A stretch of 43,009 bases of DNA from assembly GCA_001512505.1 (NCBI GenBank), contig LFSC01000030.1, positions 1-43,009 of the forward strand, written 5' to 3'. The notes below the pieces were generated by a model. The model saw only the letters and a list, made by a program, of their open reading frames with translations, had not been told where the DNA came from and did not search any database. Below are positions 10,229 through 19,851 of this stretch, piece after piece. Positions within the stretch are counted from its first letter, which is position 1. Each line of letters begins with the position of its first letter. A program made the translations under genes and the position numbers. This DNA comes from Clostridiaceae bacterium DTU079. GTDB taxonomy: Bacteria > Bacillota > Clostridia > Acetivibrionales > Acetivibrionaceae.

Positions 10229-10247
10229 GGAGAGCATTACGCCCTCC
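10229..10247 (-). terminator. weak hairpin between purD and the ROK gene
   Basis: Seven-bp stem (GGAGGGC / GCTCTCC, one G-T pair) with a GTAAT loop on the minus strand directly after the purD stop. Only TTGTTAG follows, not a real T run. It may be an inefficient terminator or an RNA-processing/stabilising hairpin. Confidence 0.35.
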
Positions 10248-10249
10248 TA

Positions 10250-11509
10250 TTATTTTTTCCCAATATCTTTTCTGTAGTGCATGCCTTCAAAACTTATTTT
10301 TGAAACTCCCTCATAAGCCTTTTTAATTGCAGCCTCCAAATTGCTTTCAAGAGACGTTACACCAAGCACGCGGCCGCCGGCAGTATAATACTTACCGTTC
10401 TCCCGCTTTGTCCCCGCATGGAAGACTACGGTGTTTATATCCCTTTCCGCTTCTTCAATTCCCGTTATCTCGTAACCGGTATTATACTTCTCAGGATAAC
10501 CTCCGGAAGCCATTATAACGCATACACAGGCATTGTTGTCCCATTCTGTTTCAATCTCATCCAATCTTTCATCAATCACGGCATTAAATATCTCAAGAAT
10601 ATCCGTTTGAAGCCTAGGCAATACCACCTGGGTTTCCGGATCTCCAAACCTAGCATTATATTCGAGAACTTTCGGTCCGTCTTCCGTTAAAATCAGTCCG
10701 AAATACAAAACACCTTTAAATTTCCTGCCTTCCTTGTTCATTGCTTCAATTGTCGGCTTATAGATTTTTTCCATGCAGTAATTGTGAATTTCATCGGTAT
10801 ATATTCTGCTGGGTGAAAATGTTCCCATTCCGCCGGTGTTAAGCCCTTGGTCGTTATCGAGGGCTCTTTTGTGATCCTGGGAAGGCACCATGGTTTTTAT
10901 GGTTTTACCGTCGGTAAAGGCAAGCATGGAAACTTCTTTTCCCACAAGGAATTCTTCTATTACCACTTTTCGTCCTGCATCGCCAAATACCTTGTCTTCC
11001 ATAATGCTCTCAACGGCTTTTTTGGCTTCCTCAAAGCTTTGAGCAATTATTACACCCTTTCCCAATGCAAGCCCGTCCGCCTTAACGACAATGGGATACT
11101 TTTTATCCTTCAAATAGTTTATTGCATCATTACTATTATCAAAGACCTCATAATCGGCAGTCGGTATGTTATACTTTTTCATGAGTTCCTTGGCAAAGGA
11201 CTTGCTGCTCTCAATAACAGCAGCAGCTTTATTGGGACCGAAGGCTCTTATGCCCGCTTCCTCCAAGGCGTCAACCATTCCGGCCGCCAAAGGATCATCC
11301 GGTGCAACCACCACCATATCCATCTGTTTTTCTTTTGAAAACTTAACGATCCCCTCTATATCCATCGCCTTTATAGGAACACACTGAGCTATTGCGGAAA
11401 TACCTCCGTTTCCGGGAGCACAATACAATTCCTCCACCAGCGAACTTTGAGCAATCTTCCAAACCAAAGCATGCTCACGTCCGCCGCTTCCCACAACCAA
11501 TACCTTCAT
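10250..11509 (-). CDS. purD: phosphoribosylamine-glycine ligase (GAR synthetase)
   Basis: Second step of de novo purine synthesis: phosphoribosylamine + glycine + ATP to GAR. 419 residues, normal length. N-terminal VLVVGSGGREHALVWKI, the PDDPLAAGMVD segment, the ATP-grasp region (YPIVVKADGLALGKGVIIA), GGMGTFSPS and YNARFGDPETQVVLPRL are all typical. The start ATG has GGAG upstream. Last pur gene of the operon, 22 nt after purH. Confidence 0.98.
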   Translation of the reverse strand: MKVLVVGSGGREHALVWKIAQSSLVEELYCAPGNGGISAIAQCVPIKAMDIEGIVKFSKEKQMDMVVVAPDDPLAAGMVDALEEAGIRAFGPNKAAAVIESSKSFAKELMKKYNIPTADYEVFDNSNDAINYLKDKKYPIVVKADGLALGKGVIIAQSFEEAKKAVESIMEDKVFGDAGRKVVIEEFLVGKEVSMLAFTDGKTIKTMVPSQDHKRALDNDQGLNTGGMGTFSPSRIYTDEIHNYCMEKIYKPTIEAMNKEGRKFKGVLYFGLILTEDGPKVLEYNARFGDPETQVVLPRLQTDILEIFNAVIDERLDEIETEWDNNACVCVIMASGGYPEKYNTGYEITGIEEAERDINTVVFHAGTKRENGKYYTAGGRVLGVTSLESNLEAAIKKAYEGVSKISFEGMHYRKDIGKK

Positions 11510-11531
11510 TTTACTCCTCCTATCGCTTCCA

Positions 11532-13076
11532 TTAATGCTTGAAGTGCCTCATTCCGGTAAACACCATTGCAATGCCGTACTTATTGCATGCATCTATGGA
11601 TTCCTGATCCCTGATGGAACCACCCGGTTGAATAATCGCAGTAATACCTGCAGCAGCTGCTGCTTCAACACAATCAGCGAACGGGAAGAAAGCATCCGAT
11701 GCTAAAACAGCTCCCTTGGTCTTTTCTCCGCCGATTTTGATAGCAATGTTACAAGCCATTATCCTGTTGGTTTGTCCCGGTCCTACACCAACTGTTTGCT
11801 TACCCTTTGCCAATGCAATTCCATTGGACTTGGTATGCTTTACAACCTTCATGGCAAAAATAAGGTCTTCCATCTCTTCTTTTGTAGGCTTTTTATCGGT
11901 TACAAATTGCAATTCATCCATATTCAGAAGCTCGCTGTTGTACCCCTGAACCAATAAGCCTCCGGCTACCTTTTTCATATCATAGGTATTCTTCGGTATT
12001 TTCTTGGAAATGTTGTCAAGCTTGAGTATTCTGATATTTTTCTTCTGTGTAAGTATATTCAAAGCCTCTTCCGTAAAGGAAGGCGCAATAACAATCTCAA
12101 GAAATATCTTGCTTATCTCTTCTGCCGTTTTGGCATCGATCTCCCGGTTTGCTGCAACTATGCCTCCGAATATCGATACCGGATCCGCCTCATATGCCCT
12201 AACATATGCCTCATATATGTTTTCGGCACTTGCCACACCGCACGGATTGGCATGCTTAACCGCAACAACAGTGGGCTCGTCAAATTCCTTCAAAAGCTCA
12301 ATAGCTCCATTTGCATCATTTATGTTGTTATAGGAAAGCTCTTTTCCGTGCAATTGAACGGCTGATGTCAGGCACCCCTCGTTTGCCCCTACTTCCTTAT
12401 AGAAAACAGCCTTTTGATGAGGATTTTCACCGTATCTCATTTCCTGAACCTTTTCAAAGGTCAGAGACAAGGTTTCTGGGAAAGTATCTTCTCCCAATTG
12501 GTCTCTCAAGTACTTAGAGATTAAAGTATCATAATGGCTGGTATGCTCAAACACTTTATATGCCAACTTAAACTTGGTCTTAAGTGAAATATCGCCCTTT
12601 GATTTAAGTTCATCAAGTACACAGCCGTAGTCTTTAGGATCAACTATTACAACCACGTCCTGATAATTCTTAGCTGCCGCCCTTAGCATTGTAGGTCCGC
12701 CGATATCTATGTTTTCAATAGCCTCTTCCAGCTTTACATTTTCTTTGAGTATAGTTTGCTTGAAGGGATAAAGGTTGATAATAACCATATCTATGGGTTC
12801 AATCCCCAACTCTTTAATTTGCTTCATATGCTCCTCGTTGCTTCTAATAGCCAACAGTCCGCCATGAACTTTCGGATGCAGGGTTTTTACCCTTCCGTCC
12901 AAACATTCGGGGAAACCTGTAACATCGGATATATTAATAACCTTGATCCCGGCATCAATGAGAGCTTTAGCTGTTCCTCCCGTAGAAATAATTTCAACAC
13001 CGCGGCTCTGAAGTTCCTTTGCCAATTCTACAATTCCCGTCTTGTCCGATACGCTAATCAATGCCCGTTTAATCAT
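11532..13076 (-). CDS. purH: bifunctional AICAR transformylase / IMP cyclohydrolase
   Basis: Catalyses the last two steps to IMP. 514 residues: an MGS-like IMP cyclohydrolase domain (about 1-195; [34 protein letters not shown]) and the AICAR transformylase domain (about 200-514) with KHANPCG carrying the catalytic Lys-His, plus GVGPGQTNR and [13 protein letters not shown] precedes the ATG. Located between purN and purD. Confidence 0.98.
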   Translation of the reverse strand: MIKRALISVSDKTGIVELAKELQSRGVEIISTGGTAKALIDAGIKVINISDVTGFPECLDGRVKTLHPKVHGGLLAIRSNEEHMKQIKELGIEPIDMVIINLYPFKQTILKENVKLEEAIENIDIGGPTMLRAAAKNYQDVVVIVDPKDYGCVLDELKSKGDISLKTKFKLAYKVFEHTSHYDTLISKYLRDQLGEDTFPETLSLTFEKVQEMRYGENPHQKAVFYKEVGANEGCLTSAVQLHGKELSYNNINDANGAIELLKEFDEPTVVAVKHANPCGVASAENIYEAYVRAYEADPVSIFGGIVAANREIDAKTAEEISKIFLEIVIAPSFTEEALNILTQKKNIRILKLDNISKKIPKNTYDMKKVAGGLLVQGYNSELLNMDELQFVTDKKPTKEEMEDLIFAMKVVKHTKSNGIALAKGKQTVGVGPGQTNRIMACNIAIKIGGEKTKGAVLASDAFFPFADCVEAAAAAGITAIIQPGGSIRDQESIDACNKYGIAMVFTGMRHFKH

Positions 13077-13112
13077 ATTATCACTCCTTATATGTTAATA
13101 AATTTTGTTCCA

Positions 13113-13742
13113 TCAGACTTCTTTAATTCTCACTTTTCTTCCTTCAATTTCAAGTCTTCCCTCGGAAAAGAGCTTTATAGCTTCAGGCAGTATTTCCCAT
13201 TCGGCTTCCTCCATAACCCTTTTCTGAAGGGTCTCAGGAGTATCGTCGTCTTTTATGTATACAGCTTTCTGCAATATAATCGGTCCGGCATCCGCTTCCA
13301 CATCGACAAAATGAACAGTGGCACCGGTAACCTTGACTCCGTACTCCAGTGCCTTTTGATGAGGAATTATGCCATAGTACCCCTTGCCACAAAAGGAAGG
13401 TATCAAAGCAGGATGAATATTGATTATCCTGTTTTGGTACCTTCTTACAAAGTTTTCTTCAAGTATGGATAAAAATCCTGCCATAACAACAAGATCAACA
13501 TTAAGGCCTTCAAAATGCCTGATGAGGGCTTCGCCGTATTCATAAACCGAAGGATAATCCTTTCTGGCAATACAAACCGCAGGAATGTTGTGCTTTTTAG
13601 CCCTCTCCAATGCATAAACTCCCGGCTTGCTTGATACCACCGTGACAATCGAGCAATTTTTAATATATCCGCTTTCAATCTTATCTATAATAGCTTGTAG
13701 ATTGGTTCCGCCCCCGGAAACCAGGACACCTATTTTCAGCAT
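13113..13742 (-). CDS. purN: phosphoribosylglycinamide formyltransferase
   Basis: Transfers formyl from 10-formyl-THF to GAR. 209 residues. [16 protein letters not shown] at the N terminus, the folate/catalytic segment MAGFLSIL, the catalytic N-H-D set (Asn and His in [12 protein letters not shown], Asp in [13 protein letters not shown]). It overlaps the purM 3' end by 7 nt, which indicates translational coupling. Upstream of purH. Confidence 0.97.
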   Translation of the reverse strand: MLKIGVLVSGGGTNLQAIIDKIESGYIKNCSIVTVVSSKPGVYALERAKKHNIPAVCIARKDYPSVYEYGEALIRHFEGLNVDLVVMAGFLSILEENFVRRYQNRIINIHPALIPSFCGKGYYGIIPHQKALEYGVKVTGATVHFVDVEADAGPIILQKAVYIKDDDTPETLQKRVMEEAEWEILPEAIKLFSEGRLEIEGRKVRIKEV

Positions 13743-14758
13743 AGTTCCAGCCCGTTCCTTCCTGAAACAACTTCTCCTATTAAATAAGCCTGCTCAATAC
13801 TGCTGTTCAAATATTTAAGCATATCTTCGGCAATTTCCGCATCAACTGCCAGCGCCATACCGATACCCATATTAAAGGTATTGAACATATTTCTTTCATC
13901 GACATTACCAATACTTCTAAGAATCTCAAATATCGGCAGTACCGGCCAAGAACCTCTGAATATGTTTATACCCAGACCTTCCGGCAGCATTCTTGGCATG
14001 TTTTCAATAAAACCTCCACCGGTAATATGGGCTATACCTTTTATTTCAAACTTGTTTTTCAAATCCAAAATTGTTTTGACATATATTCTCGTGGGCTTAA
14101 TTATCTCTTCTCCGATAGTGGTTCCCAGAGAAGCAACTACCTCGGAAAGCTTTTCTTTATTCGGTGCCAGAACCTTCCTTACAAGAGAGTAGCCGTTGCT
14201 GTGAATACCACTGGAAGCAAGCCCTATGATTTTATCCCCCGCTTTTATTTTTCGACCGTCGATAATATCCTTCTTATCCACTATACCAACAGCAAAGCCT
14301 GCCAAATCATACTCATCCTCGGGATAAAAACCGGGCATTTCAGCTGTTTCTCCGCCTATCAATGCACATCCGGCCTCAACGCAACCGTCGGAGACTCCCT
14401 TTACAATCTGAGCAACCTTTTCCGGACGGTTTTTCCCTAATGCAATATAATCCAAGAAAAACAAGGGTTCCGCTCCGCTGCATACAATATCGTTTACGCA
14501 CATTGCAACGCAATCTATTCCAACAGTGTCATGTTTGTCCATTAAAAAAGCAATTTTAAGCTTTGTTCCGACACCGTCGGTTCCCGATACAAGTACAGGT
14601 TCGGAATACTTTTCCTTGTTTAATGCAAAAAGCCCGCCAAAACCTCCGATATCGGTTATAACCTCCGGTCTGAAAGTCTTTCTGACATCGTTTCTCATCA
14701 GTCTAACGGCTTCATAGCCTGCTTCAACATCAACCCCTGCATCTTTATACGTGGTCAT
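13736..14758 (-). CDS. purM: phosphoribosylformylglycinamidine cyclo-ligase (AIR synthetase)
   Basis: Converts FGAM to AIR with ATP. 340 residues from ATG 14758, chosen because GGGAGG lies 7 nt upstream and the family start (M)TTYKDAGVD follows. Motifs: [13 protein letters not shown] (nucleotide/phosphate site), the [10 protein letters not shown] segment, [11 protein letters not shown] and [16 protein letters not shown]. Overlaps purN; 89 nt after purF. Confidence 0.98.
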   Translation of the reverse strand: MTTYKDAGVDVEAGYEAVRLMRNDVRKTFRPEVITDIGGFGGLFALNKEKYSEPVLVSGTDGVGTKLKIAFLMDKHDTVGIDCVAMCVNDIVCSGAEPLFFLDYIALGKNRPEKVAQIVKGVSDGCVEAGCALIGGETAEMPGFYPEDEYDLAGFAVGIVDKKDIIDGRKIKAGDKIIGLASSGIHSNGYSLVRKVLAPNKEKLSEVVASLGTTIGEEIIKPTRIYVKTILDLKNKFEIKGIAHITGGGFIENMPRMLPEGLGINIFRGSWPVLPIFEILRSIGNVDERNMFNTFNMGIGMALAVDAEIAEDMLKYLNSSIEQAYLIGEVVSGRNGLELC

Positions 14759-14847
14759 TAAATTACCTCCCAACTACAAATAAATAAATTATATAACAAA
14801 TAATAAAATTTTACAAATCCAACCCGCAAAATACCTTCATAAAAACA

Positions 14848-16305
14848 TTATTTTACCTTTTCCGGTATTTCCATCGGGTAATCCCCCGTAAAACATGCAG
14901 TACAAAAGCCACATTTTGCACCTACCGGCGATTCAAGCAGACCTTCAAGACTTAAAAAGCCCAAGCTGTCTGCACCGATCATTTCTCTGATTTCTTCAAT
15001 GCTATGCTTTGCAGCAACAAGTTCCGACTTACTGGACACATCCACTCCAAAATAGCATGGGAACTTATAAGGTGGAGAACTGACTCTCATATGAACCTCT
15101 AAAGCTCCCGCATTTCTTAACATCTGAACAATTCTCTTACTCGTTGTTCCTCTTACAATTGAGTCATCTATCATTACAACCCTTTTTCCGTTAATGGCTT
15201 CTTTTAAGGCATTGAGTTTTATTCTTACACTATCCTCCCTTTGCCCCTGTTCCGGCTTGATAAACGTTCTTCCCACATACCTGTTCTTAATAAGTCCGAC
15301 TCCATAGGGTATGCCGGATTCCATAGAATATCCGAGGGCTGCCGACACTCCTGAATCCGGGACACCGATAACAACATCCGCATCTACCGGATGTTCTTTT
15401 GCAAGTCTTCTTCCTGCTTCAACCCTTGCCCTGTAAACACTTACTCCGTCAATATAACTGTCAGGTCTTGCAATATAAATGTGTTCAAATATACAGAGCT
15501 TTGAGTCCTTCGGAGCATCAGTCTGAATGGATCTCAACCCGCTTTCGTCAATAACCACTATTTCACCGGGCTTAACGTCTCTTACATATTCAGCACCCAC
15601 CGCATCAAGAGCACAGGTTTCAGAGGTCAATATATATGAATCATCCAATTTTCCGATACACAAAGGTCTCATTCCATGAGGATCCCTTATTCCGATAAGC
15701 TTATGAGGTGTGAGCATTACCAGGGAATATGCACCCCTGACATCCATCATCATCTTTATGATAGACTCTTCGATACTGTTGCTGGTAACCCTATATCTCG
15801 AAATCAGGTTCAATATAACCTCCGTGTCGCTGGTGGATTGGAATATGACACCATCCTCCTCAAGGTTTTCCCTTATAGTCAGGGCATTCACAAGACTGCC
15901 GTTATGAGCAAGAGCAAGCTGTCCCTTTTTATATTTGATAACCATAGGTTGTGCATTCTCTCTCTGGCTTGCGCCAAAAGTCGAATACCTGCAATGTCCG
16001 ATGGCAATTTTTCCTTTTAGCCCGCCAAGAATTTCTTGAGTAAAAATATCAGGAACAAGCCCCATATCTTTATGATAAAGCAGACTTTCCTCTCCGGTAA
16101 CAGCAATACCAGCGCTTTCCTGTCCCCTATGCTGAAGGGCATACAGAGCATAATATGTCAGGCGTGCACTGTCGCTTTCCCCTTTGTTGTAAATTCCGAA
16201 TACCCCACACTCATCGTTAGGCTTGTCCAGTCTAAATTCATCGAGTTCAGTTTCAAATGAATTAGATTCATCACCAATAAGTTGATCCCCTAAAATTTTA
16301 ACCAT
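14848..16305 (-). CDS. purF: amidophosphoribosyltransferase
   Basis: First committed step: glutamine + PRPP to phosphoribosylamine. 485 residues. The catalytic cysteine is Cys33 in DECGVFGIY, preceded by a 32-residue leader that, by family knowledge, would be removed to expose the Cys; this leader is longer than the 11 residues of the Bacillus subtilis enzyme. The glutaminase domain (ALQHRGQESAGIAV, GHCRYSTFG) is followed by the PRTase PRPP loop VVMIDDSIVRGTTS. C-terminal CGFC..C residues fit the oxygen-sensitive [4Fe-4S] cluster of the Bacillus-type enzyme. Between purE and purM. Confidence 0.97.
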   Translation of the reverse strand: MVKILGDQLIGDESNSFETELDEFRLDKPNDECGVFGIYNKGESDSARLTYYALYALQHRGQESAGIAVTGEESLLYHKDMGLVPDIFTQEILGGLKGKIAIGHCRYSTFGASQRENAQPMVIKYKKGQLALAHNGSLVNALTIRENLEEDGVIFQSTSDTEVILNLISRYRVTSNSIEESIIKMMMDVRGAYSLVMLTPHKLIGIRDPHGMRPLCIGKLDDSYILTSETCALDAVGAEYVRDVKPGEIVVIDESGLRSIQTDAPKDSKLCIFEHIYIARPDSYIDGVSVYRARVEAGRRLAKEHPVDADVVIGVPDSGVSAALGYSMESGIPYGVGLIKNRYVGRTFIKPEQGQREDSVRIKLNALKEAINGKRVVMIDDSIVRGTTSKRIVQMLRNAGALEVHMRVSSPPYKFPCYFGVDVSSKSELVAAKHSIEEIREMIGADSLGFLSLEGLLESPVGAKCGFCTACFTGDYPMEIPEKVK

Positions 16306-16332
16306 ATTCCCTCTCCTTTATGAAAAAATAAA

Positions 16333-16863
16333 TCAGATCTCCCTGACCTTTTCTTGCAAAGCTTCGTTCTTTTCTTCAACTTTTTTTGCTAATTTCTTTT
16401 TATATTCCTTCATTTTATCTCTCAGCTCGGGATATCCGACAGAAAGCATTTGAACTGCAAGCAAAGCAGCATTTTCAGCTCCGTTTATAGCCACTGTGGC
16501 AACAGGTATTCCGCTGGGCATCTGCACTATGGAAAGCAGTGAATCCAGTCCGTCCAATGTAGAAGATTTTATAGGTATTCCAATAACAGGTAGCGGCGTA
16601 AATGCTGCCAAAACTCCAGGCAAATGTGCGGCCTTTCCTGCGCCTGCAATGATAACATCAAATCCGTTCTCTTCTGCATTTTTTGCAAGCTCTGCAGCCT
16701 TATCCGGAGTCCTGTGGGCTGAGCATACGCTGGCGGAAACCTCAACTCCAAATTGTTTTAGTACCTTTATGCAGTCTTTTAAAACCGCAAAATCGGAATC
16801 ACTTCCCATTACAACAGCAACTTTCGGTGTTTTGCTAACGTTTAAGTCATTTTTCTTCGACAT
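16333..16863 (-). CDS. purE: N5-carboxyaminoimidazole ribonucleotide mutase
   Basis: 176 residues from ATG 16863 (GGAGG 8 nt upstream). Class I PurE: VAVVMGSDSDFAVL, the SAHRTPD motif with the catalytic His, and GAGKAAHLPGVLA. Such enzymes rearrange N5-CAIR to CAIR, or carboxylate AIR where purK is absent; purK, purC, purL and purB are not in this window. A charged coiled tail (EYKKKLAKKVEEKNEAL) extends the C terminus. First gene of the pur operon, 41-60 nt downstream of the leader terminator. Confidence 0.97.
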   Translation of the reverse strand: MSKKNDLNVSKTPKVAVVMGSDSDFAVLKDCIKVLKQFGVEVSASVCSAHRTPDKAAELAKNAEENGFDVIIAGAGKAAHLPGVLAAFTPLPVIGIPIKSSTLDGLDSLLSIVQMPSGIPVATVAINGAENAALLAVQMLSVGYPELRDKMKEYKKKLAKKVEEKNEALQEKVREI

Positions 16864-17067
16864 AATTCCAACCTCCATAGGAAATAATATATCAGTTTTG
16901 TAAAATAAGCTAAAATTAAAAACGGGCTGGCAGAACCAACCCTATATAAATGCTATTACGAATGATGCTATCAACTACCGTAACCTTCTGCTTTATTAAC
17001 AGCAAAATATTTATTTTATTGTGAAAAATAAGCTTGTGCAATAATTTCAAATCATATACTCAATACA
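16864..17067 (-). promoter_or_regulatory. pur operon leader with intrinsic attenuator
   Basis: Between the promoter and purE lies a leader of about 200 nt. Close to its 3' end the minus strand forms GGGTTGG-TTCTG-CCAGCCC (plus 16924-16942) followed by GTTTTTAATTTT, an intrinsic terminator ahead of the first gene. Sixty nt upstream, GCAGAA (plus 16986-16991) is complementary to TTCTGC in the terminator loop and 3' arm (plus 16930-16935), a possible antiterminator. I do not find the conserved cores of purine, PRPP/ppGpp (ykkC-like) or ZTP riboswitches. Regulation by premature termination is strongly suggested; the ligand or factor is not identified. Confidence 0.6.
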
Positions 17068-17073
17068 TAAATA

Positions 17074-17103
17074 ATACTACCAAATCCCAATGCTTTTTGT
17101 CAA
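17074..17103 (-). promoter_or_regulatory. promoter of the pur operon
   Basis: On the minus strand TTGACA (plus 17098-17103), an 18-nt spacer and TAGTAT (plus 17074-17079). Perfect -35 and good -10; it faces purE at a distance of about 200 nt. Confidence 0.7.
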
Positions 17104-17113
17104 TGAAAACAGA

Positions 17114-17160
17114 TAAAAAAAACGAACATTATTTTGCATATCGCAAATAAATATTCGCTT
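17114..17160 (-). terminator. terminator downstream of the AEC transporter
   Basis: Long A/T-rich inverted repeat, CGAATATTTATTTGC / GCAAAATAATGTTCG on the minus strand (plus 17123-17157), followed by eight T. It separates the transporter from the pur promoter; a shorter T run makes it usable on the plus strand too. Confidence 0.8.
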
Positions 17161-17286
17161 TTTTCAAAAAGTGGATTCTTCGTCTTCTTATGTCTTTCTT
17201 AAGATTTTCCCAGCCAAATATGCCTTGGTAAATAAACAGCCAATTTTTATTTTTAACTCAAAACCATAATAAATATTCGTCAATAT

Positions 17287-18294
17287 TCATATTAAAGACA
17301 ATAGATAAACCATAAAAGGCATGGTCAATATTCCAAGTATAGTGGTAAAAAACACATTTTCGGTTGCAAATTTATAATCCGATCCATACTGGTTTGCCAA
17401 TGCAGGAACAATCGTTCCGCAGGGCATTGACAGCTGAAGTACAATCACAGCTTTTGCCAGTGGATCGATAAAATCTATAAATGACAGAACAAACAATGCC
17501 AAACACGGTATCAATATAAGCTTGAAAAGGGACAAAACAAATGTAGGAACTCTTTTTAGCAAATCCCCGGCATTACTTATTTTAATCTCCGACAATATCA
17601 ACCCTATAAACAGCATTGAAAGGGGTACTGTGACCTCTCCCAAAGGATATAACGCACTTTTTACAAAGCCGCTGACCTCAAATATATAAGGTATTTGCTT
17701 GATAAAAGGCATGAAATTTACCTTCAGCAGTATTATAACAAGACCTGCAGCAAAGGCTATGGTATTACCGTTAATCAGATGCTTTATGTTATCCTTCCAA
17801 CCTGCCTTATTGTGTTTGTTAACAAGAAAAACTCCAAGTGTCCACAAAATAGTGTCATTTGCCAAATTAAAAAGCACTGCGTAAATCAAAATATTATCTC
17901 CATATAGAGATCTAAGAAGGGGAAAAGCAAGATATATAACGTTTCCGAACATTAAGTTCATTTTATATATGTTCTCTGTGGCCCCCTTTAGCCCCAGCAG
18001 CTTTCCGGTAATATGCGCCGCCAAAAAAGAAACCATTATAAACACTGCACCAAGAAGATATATCCATATTCCGTTTATTAAAATATCCTTGGTAAAGTCC
18101 CGGCTTGCCAGTGTTATAAAAATTAAAACCGGTGCCGTTAACTTTATAACCACCCTTGACAGCACCGTACCCGAGTTCTCCGGTAAGTAACGGGTTTTCC
18201 CCGAAATGAAACCCAATAAACCCATAATTACCAAAATGGAAATCTGGTTAACCAAAATTTGAATCTGTTGAGATATACTTTGAAAATCCGTCAT
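17287..18294 (-). CDS. AEC-family (auxin efflux carrier-like) permease
   Basis: 335 residues, almost entirely hydrophobic, with about ten membrane helices in two halves as in the AEC/bile-acid:Na+ symporter fold. Characteristic features are LLGFISGKTRYLPENSG-LSRVVIKLTAPVLIF near the N terminus and the second-half segment PCGTIVPALANQYG. Bacterial members export or import organic acids such as malate or malonate; the substrate cannot be read from sequence. Single gene bounded by terminators on both sides. Confidence 0.85.
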   Translation of the reverse strand: MTDFQSISQQIQILVNQISILVIMGLLGFISGKTRYLPENSGTVLSRVVIKLTAPVLIFITLASRDFTKDILINGIWIYLLGAVFIMVSFLAAHITGKLLGLKGATENIYKMNLMFGNVIYLAFPLLRSLYGDNILIYAVLFNLANDTILWTLGVFLVNKHNKAGWKDNIKHLINGNTIAFAAGLVIILLKVNFMPFIKQIPYIFEVSGFVKSALYPLGEVTVPLSMLFIGLILSEIKISNAGDLLKRVPTFVLSLFKLILIPCLALFVLSFIDFIDPLAKAVIVLQLSMPCGTIVPALANQYGSDYKFATENVFFTTILGILTMPFMVYLLSLI

Positions 18295-18445
18295 TTTATA
18301 TTACTCCCACATAAACATAAACCCCACCGTATCGGTAGTTCGACCGATTGATATAATACCATATTGAAAAATGATTAGCAACACAATTTAAGATTAATTT
18401 GCTAAAGGTACATGTAATAATTTTCCATTCATTGGCGAAAAAGTT

Positions 18446-18496
18446 AAGGCTGTGTACAACAGTTTTGCAACTTATTGTACTACAGCCCTTTTTATT
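18446..18496. terminator. bidirectional terminator after the first dockerin gene
   Basis: Arms GGCTGTGTACAA (18448-18459) and TTGTACTACAGCC (18475-18487), followed on the plus strand by CTTTTTATT and on the minus strand by TTAACTTTTT. It lies 35-85 nt past the dockerin stop. It resembles the hairpin after the second dockerin gene (shared GCTGTGTACA), so the gene duplication included the 3' end. Confidence 0.75.
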
Positions 18497-18530
18497 AATA
18501 TCCATTCAATAAAAATATCAAATTGTTGAA

Positions 18531-19796
18531 TTAATAGTCCTCACTTATCATGTTAAAGTGTTTTACAATTATAACCACTTCTCTAATATTAATTGCTCCA
18601 TCTTGATCAAAGTCCAATTCAGCTATATATTCCTGACTTTCCTTTGTTGTATTAAAAGATTTAAATACCTGAACCAAATCCACCATATTAATGGCATTAT
18701 CCTGCGATTCATTATAAACTACATCTCCAGCCCATAATACGATGGGATTGTCCTCGGTAGAAATCACCAATTCTCCGGTTCCGTTCACAGTAACATTTCT
18801 CTTGAGATAACCCGGCTTGCTTATCTCCAGTGTAAATTCCTTCATATCTTCGGGTATTCCGCTTATTTCAAAATAACCCTTCTGATCGGTCGTCGTTGAT
18901 AATTCTGTTCCGGCAATTTTCACATTAAACCCGGACTTTATTTTTCCTTCCGATTCAACAGAATAATCAAAATCTACCGAAATATACCCGGATATTGTAG
19001 TTTCCTCATCCTCTCCATCACCCTTTACTTCTACGCTGCATACTGCTTTCATCCCGTCATAATCGGCAGTTATAGTTGCGGTTCCGGATTGTGTACCGCT
19101 CTTAATGTAGCCGTCAACCACCGATGCTATATTATTGTTGCTGCTTGAAAACTCTGTCTTGCTTGTTACATCTACGGACTGTTCACATTCAGAACATACT
19201 GCAAATACCGATACAGAGGTTTCGATAGGATTGTCGCCACCTAAAGTTACCTCGCTTGGATTTATACTTATTTGAGAATATGTATGACCTTTCGGAGGTA
19301 TAACCTCCATTGAAAAAATTTCTCCGCATAATTCGCAATATAATTTTATAAATCCTTCTTCGGTGCAGGTCGAGTCCCTCAAATCTCCAATAGCATGATG
19401 CCGAAATTCAGGCATTTCTTCGGTTATTCGCTCTGAACATCTGGTGCATATACTTTCTTTGATTCCTTTTTCTGTACACGTGGGATACTCAATTATTCTC
19501 GACGGAACCAACTCGTGTCCCAAAGCAGGAATCTCAACTGTCAAAACTACTTCTCCACATTCTGTACATTTGCCTACTTTTGTTCCGGCAGTGGTACAGG
19601 TCGGTTGTTCGGTCACCGTAAATAATCCGTCGAATACATGTTCCGTACACGTTACCGCCGGCACCAATATTGCATTCATTGTCAATTGTTCAAAACTGTT
19701 TTGAGCATTAACAATACCTGCAGTAATTACATCAGAGCAAAAAAAGATTATTAGGAAAACAGCTAAGATGATTGAAATAACACTATTTTTTTTCAT
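18531..19796 (-). CDS. secreted dockerin protein with Cys-rich repeats and Ig-like domain
   Basis: 421 residues from ATG 19796 (AGAGGA upstream); GTG at 19832 would add 12 basic residues but has poor spacing. Order of parts: signal peptide 1-32; three Cys repeats at about 55-172 of pattern PTCT..G....C..C.E...-..GH; a BIG2-like Ig segment (about 176-258: SEVTLGG...ASVVDGYIKSGTQSGTATITA); a carboxypeptidase-regulatory/CnaB-like beta domain (about 266-355: SGYISVDFDY, TTTDQKGYFEISGIPEDM); a dockerin-type tail (about 357-418). The second EF loop DFDQDGAINIRE is canonical; the first (DVVYNESQDNAINMVD) carries an insertion. No catalytic domain is present, so it may be a structural or adaptor protein of a cellulosome-type complex. 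That role is inferred from the dockerin. Confidence 0.88.
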   Translation of the reverse strand: MKKNSVISIILAVFLIIFFCSDVITAGIVNAQNSFEQLTMNAILVPAVTCTEHVFDGLFTVTEQPTCTTAGTKVGKCTECGEVVLTVEIPALGHELVPSRIIEYPTCTEKGIKESICTRCSERITEEMPEFRHHAIGDLRDSTCTEEGFIKLYCELCGEIFSMEVIPPKGHTYSQISINPSEVTLGGDNPIETSVSVFAVCSECEQSVDVTSKTEFSSSNNNIASVVDGYIKSGTQSGTATITADYDGMKAVCSVEVKGDGEDEETTISGYISVDFDYSVESEGKIKSGFNVKIAGTELSTTTDQKGYFEISGIPEDMKEFTLEISKPGYLKRNVTVNGTGELVISTEDNPIVLWAGDVVYNESQDNAINMVDLVQVFKSFNTTKESQEYIAELDFDQDGAINIREVVIIVKHFNMISEDY

Positions 19797-19851
19797 TCTA
19801 ATCCTCTTATTATAATATTTTTTTATTTTCACTACCTTAACTAAGGAAATA

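Noticed and set aside
12756..13472. Long open frame on the plus strand opposite purH/purN
   Set aside because: Antisense shadow of conserved pur genes; no SD site, no family features.
16864..17103. Guanine/adenine, PRPP or ZTP riboswitch in the pur leader
   Set aside because: The conserved core sequences of these classes were not found by eye, so no class is assigned; only the attenuator structure is reported.
18296..18505. 69-codon minus-strand frame between the AEC gene and the dockerin gene
   Set aside because: It runs through the dockerin terminator hairpin and has no SD site or recognisable motif.
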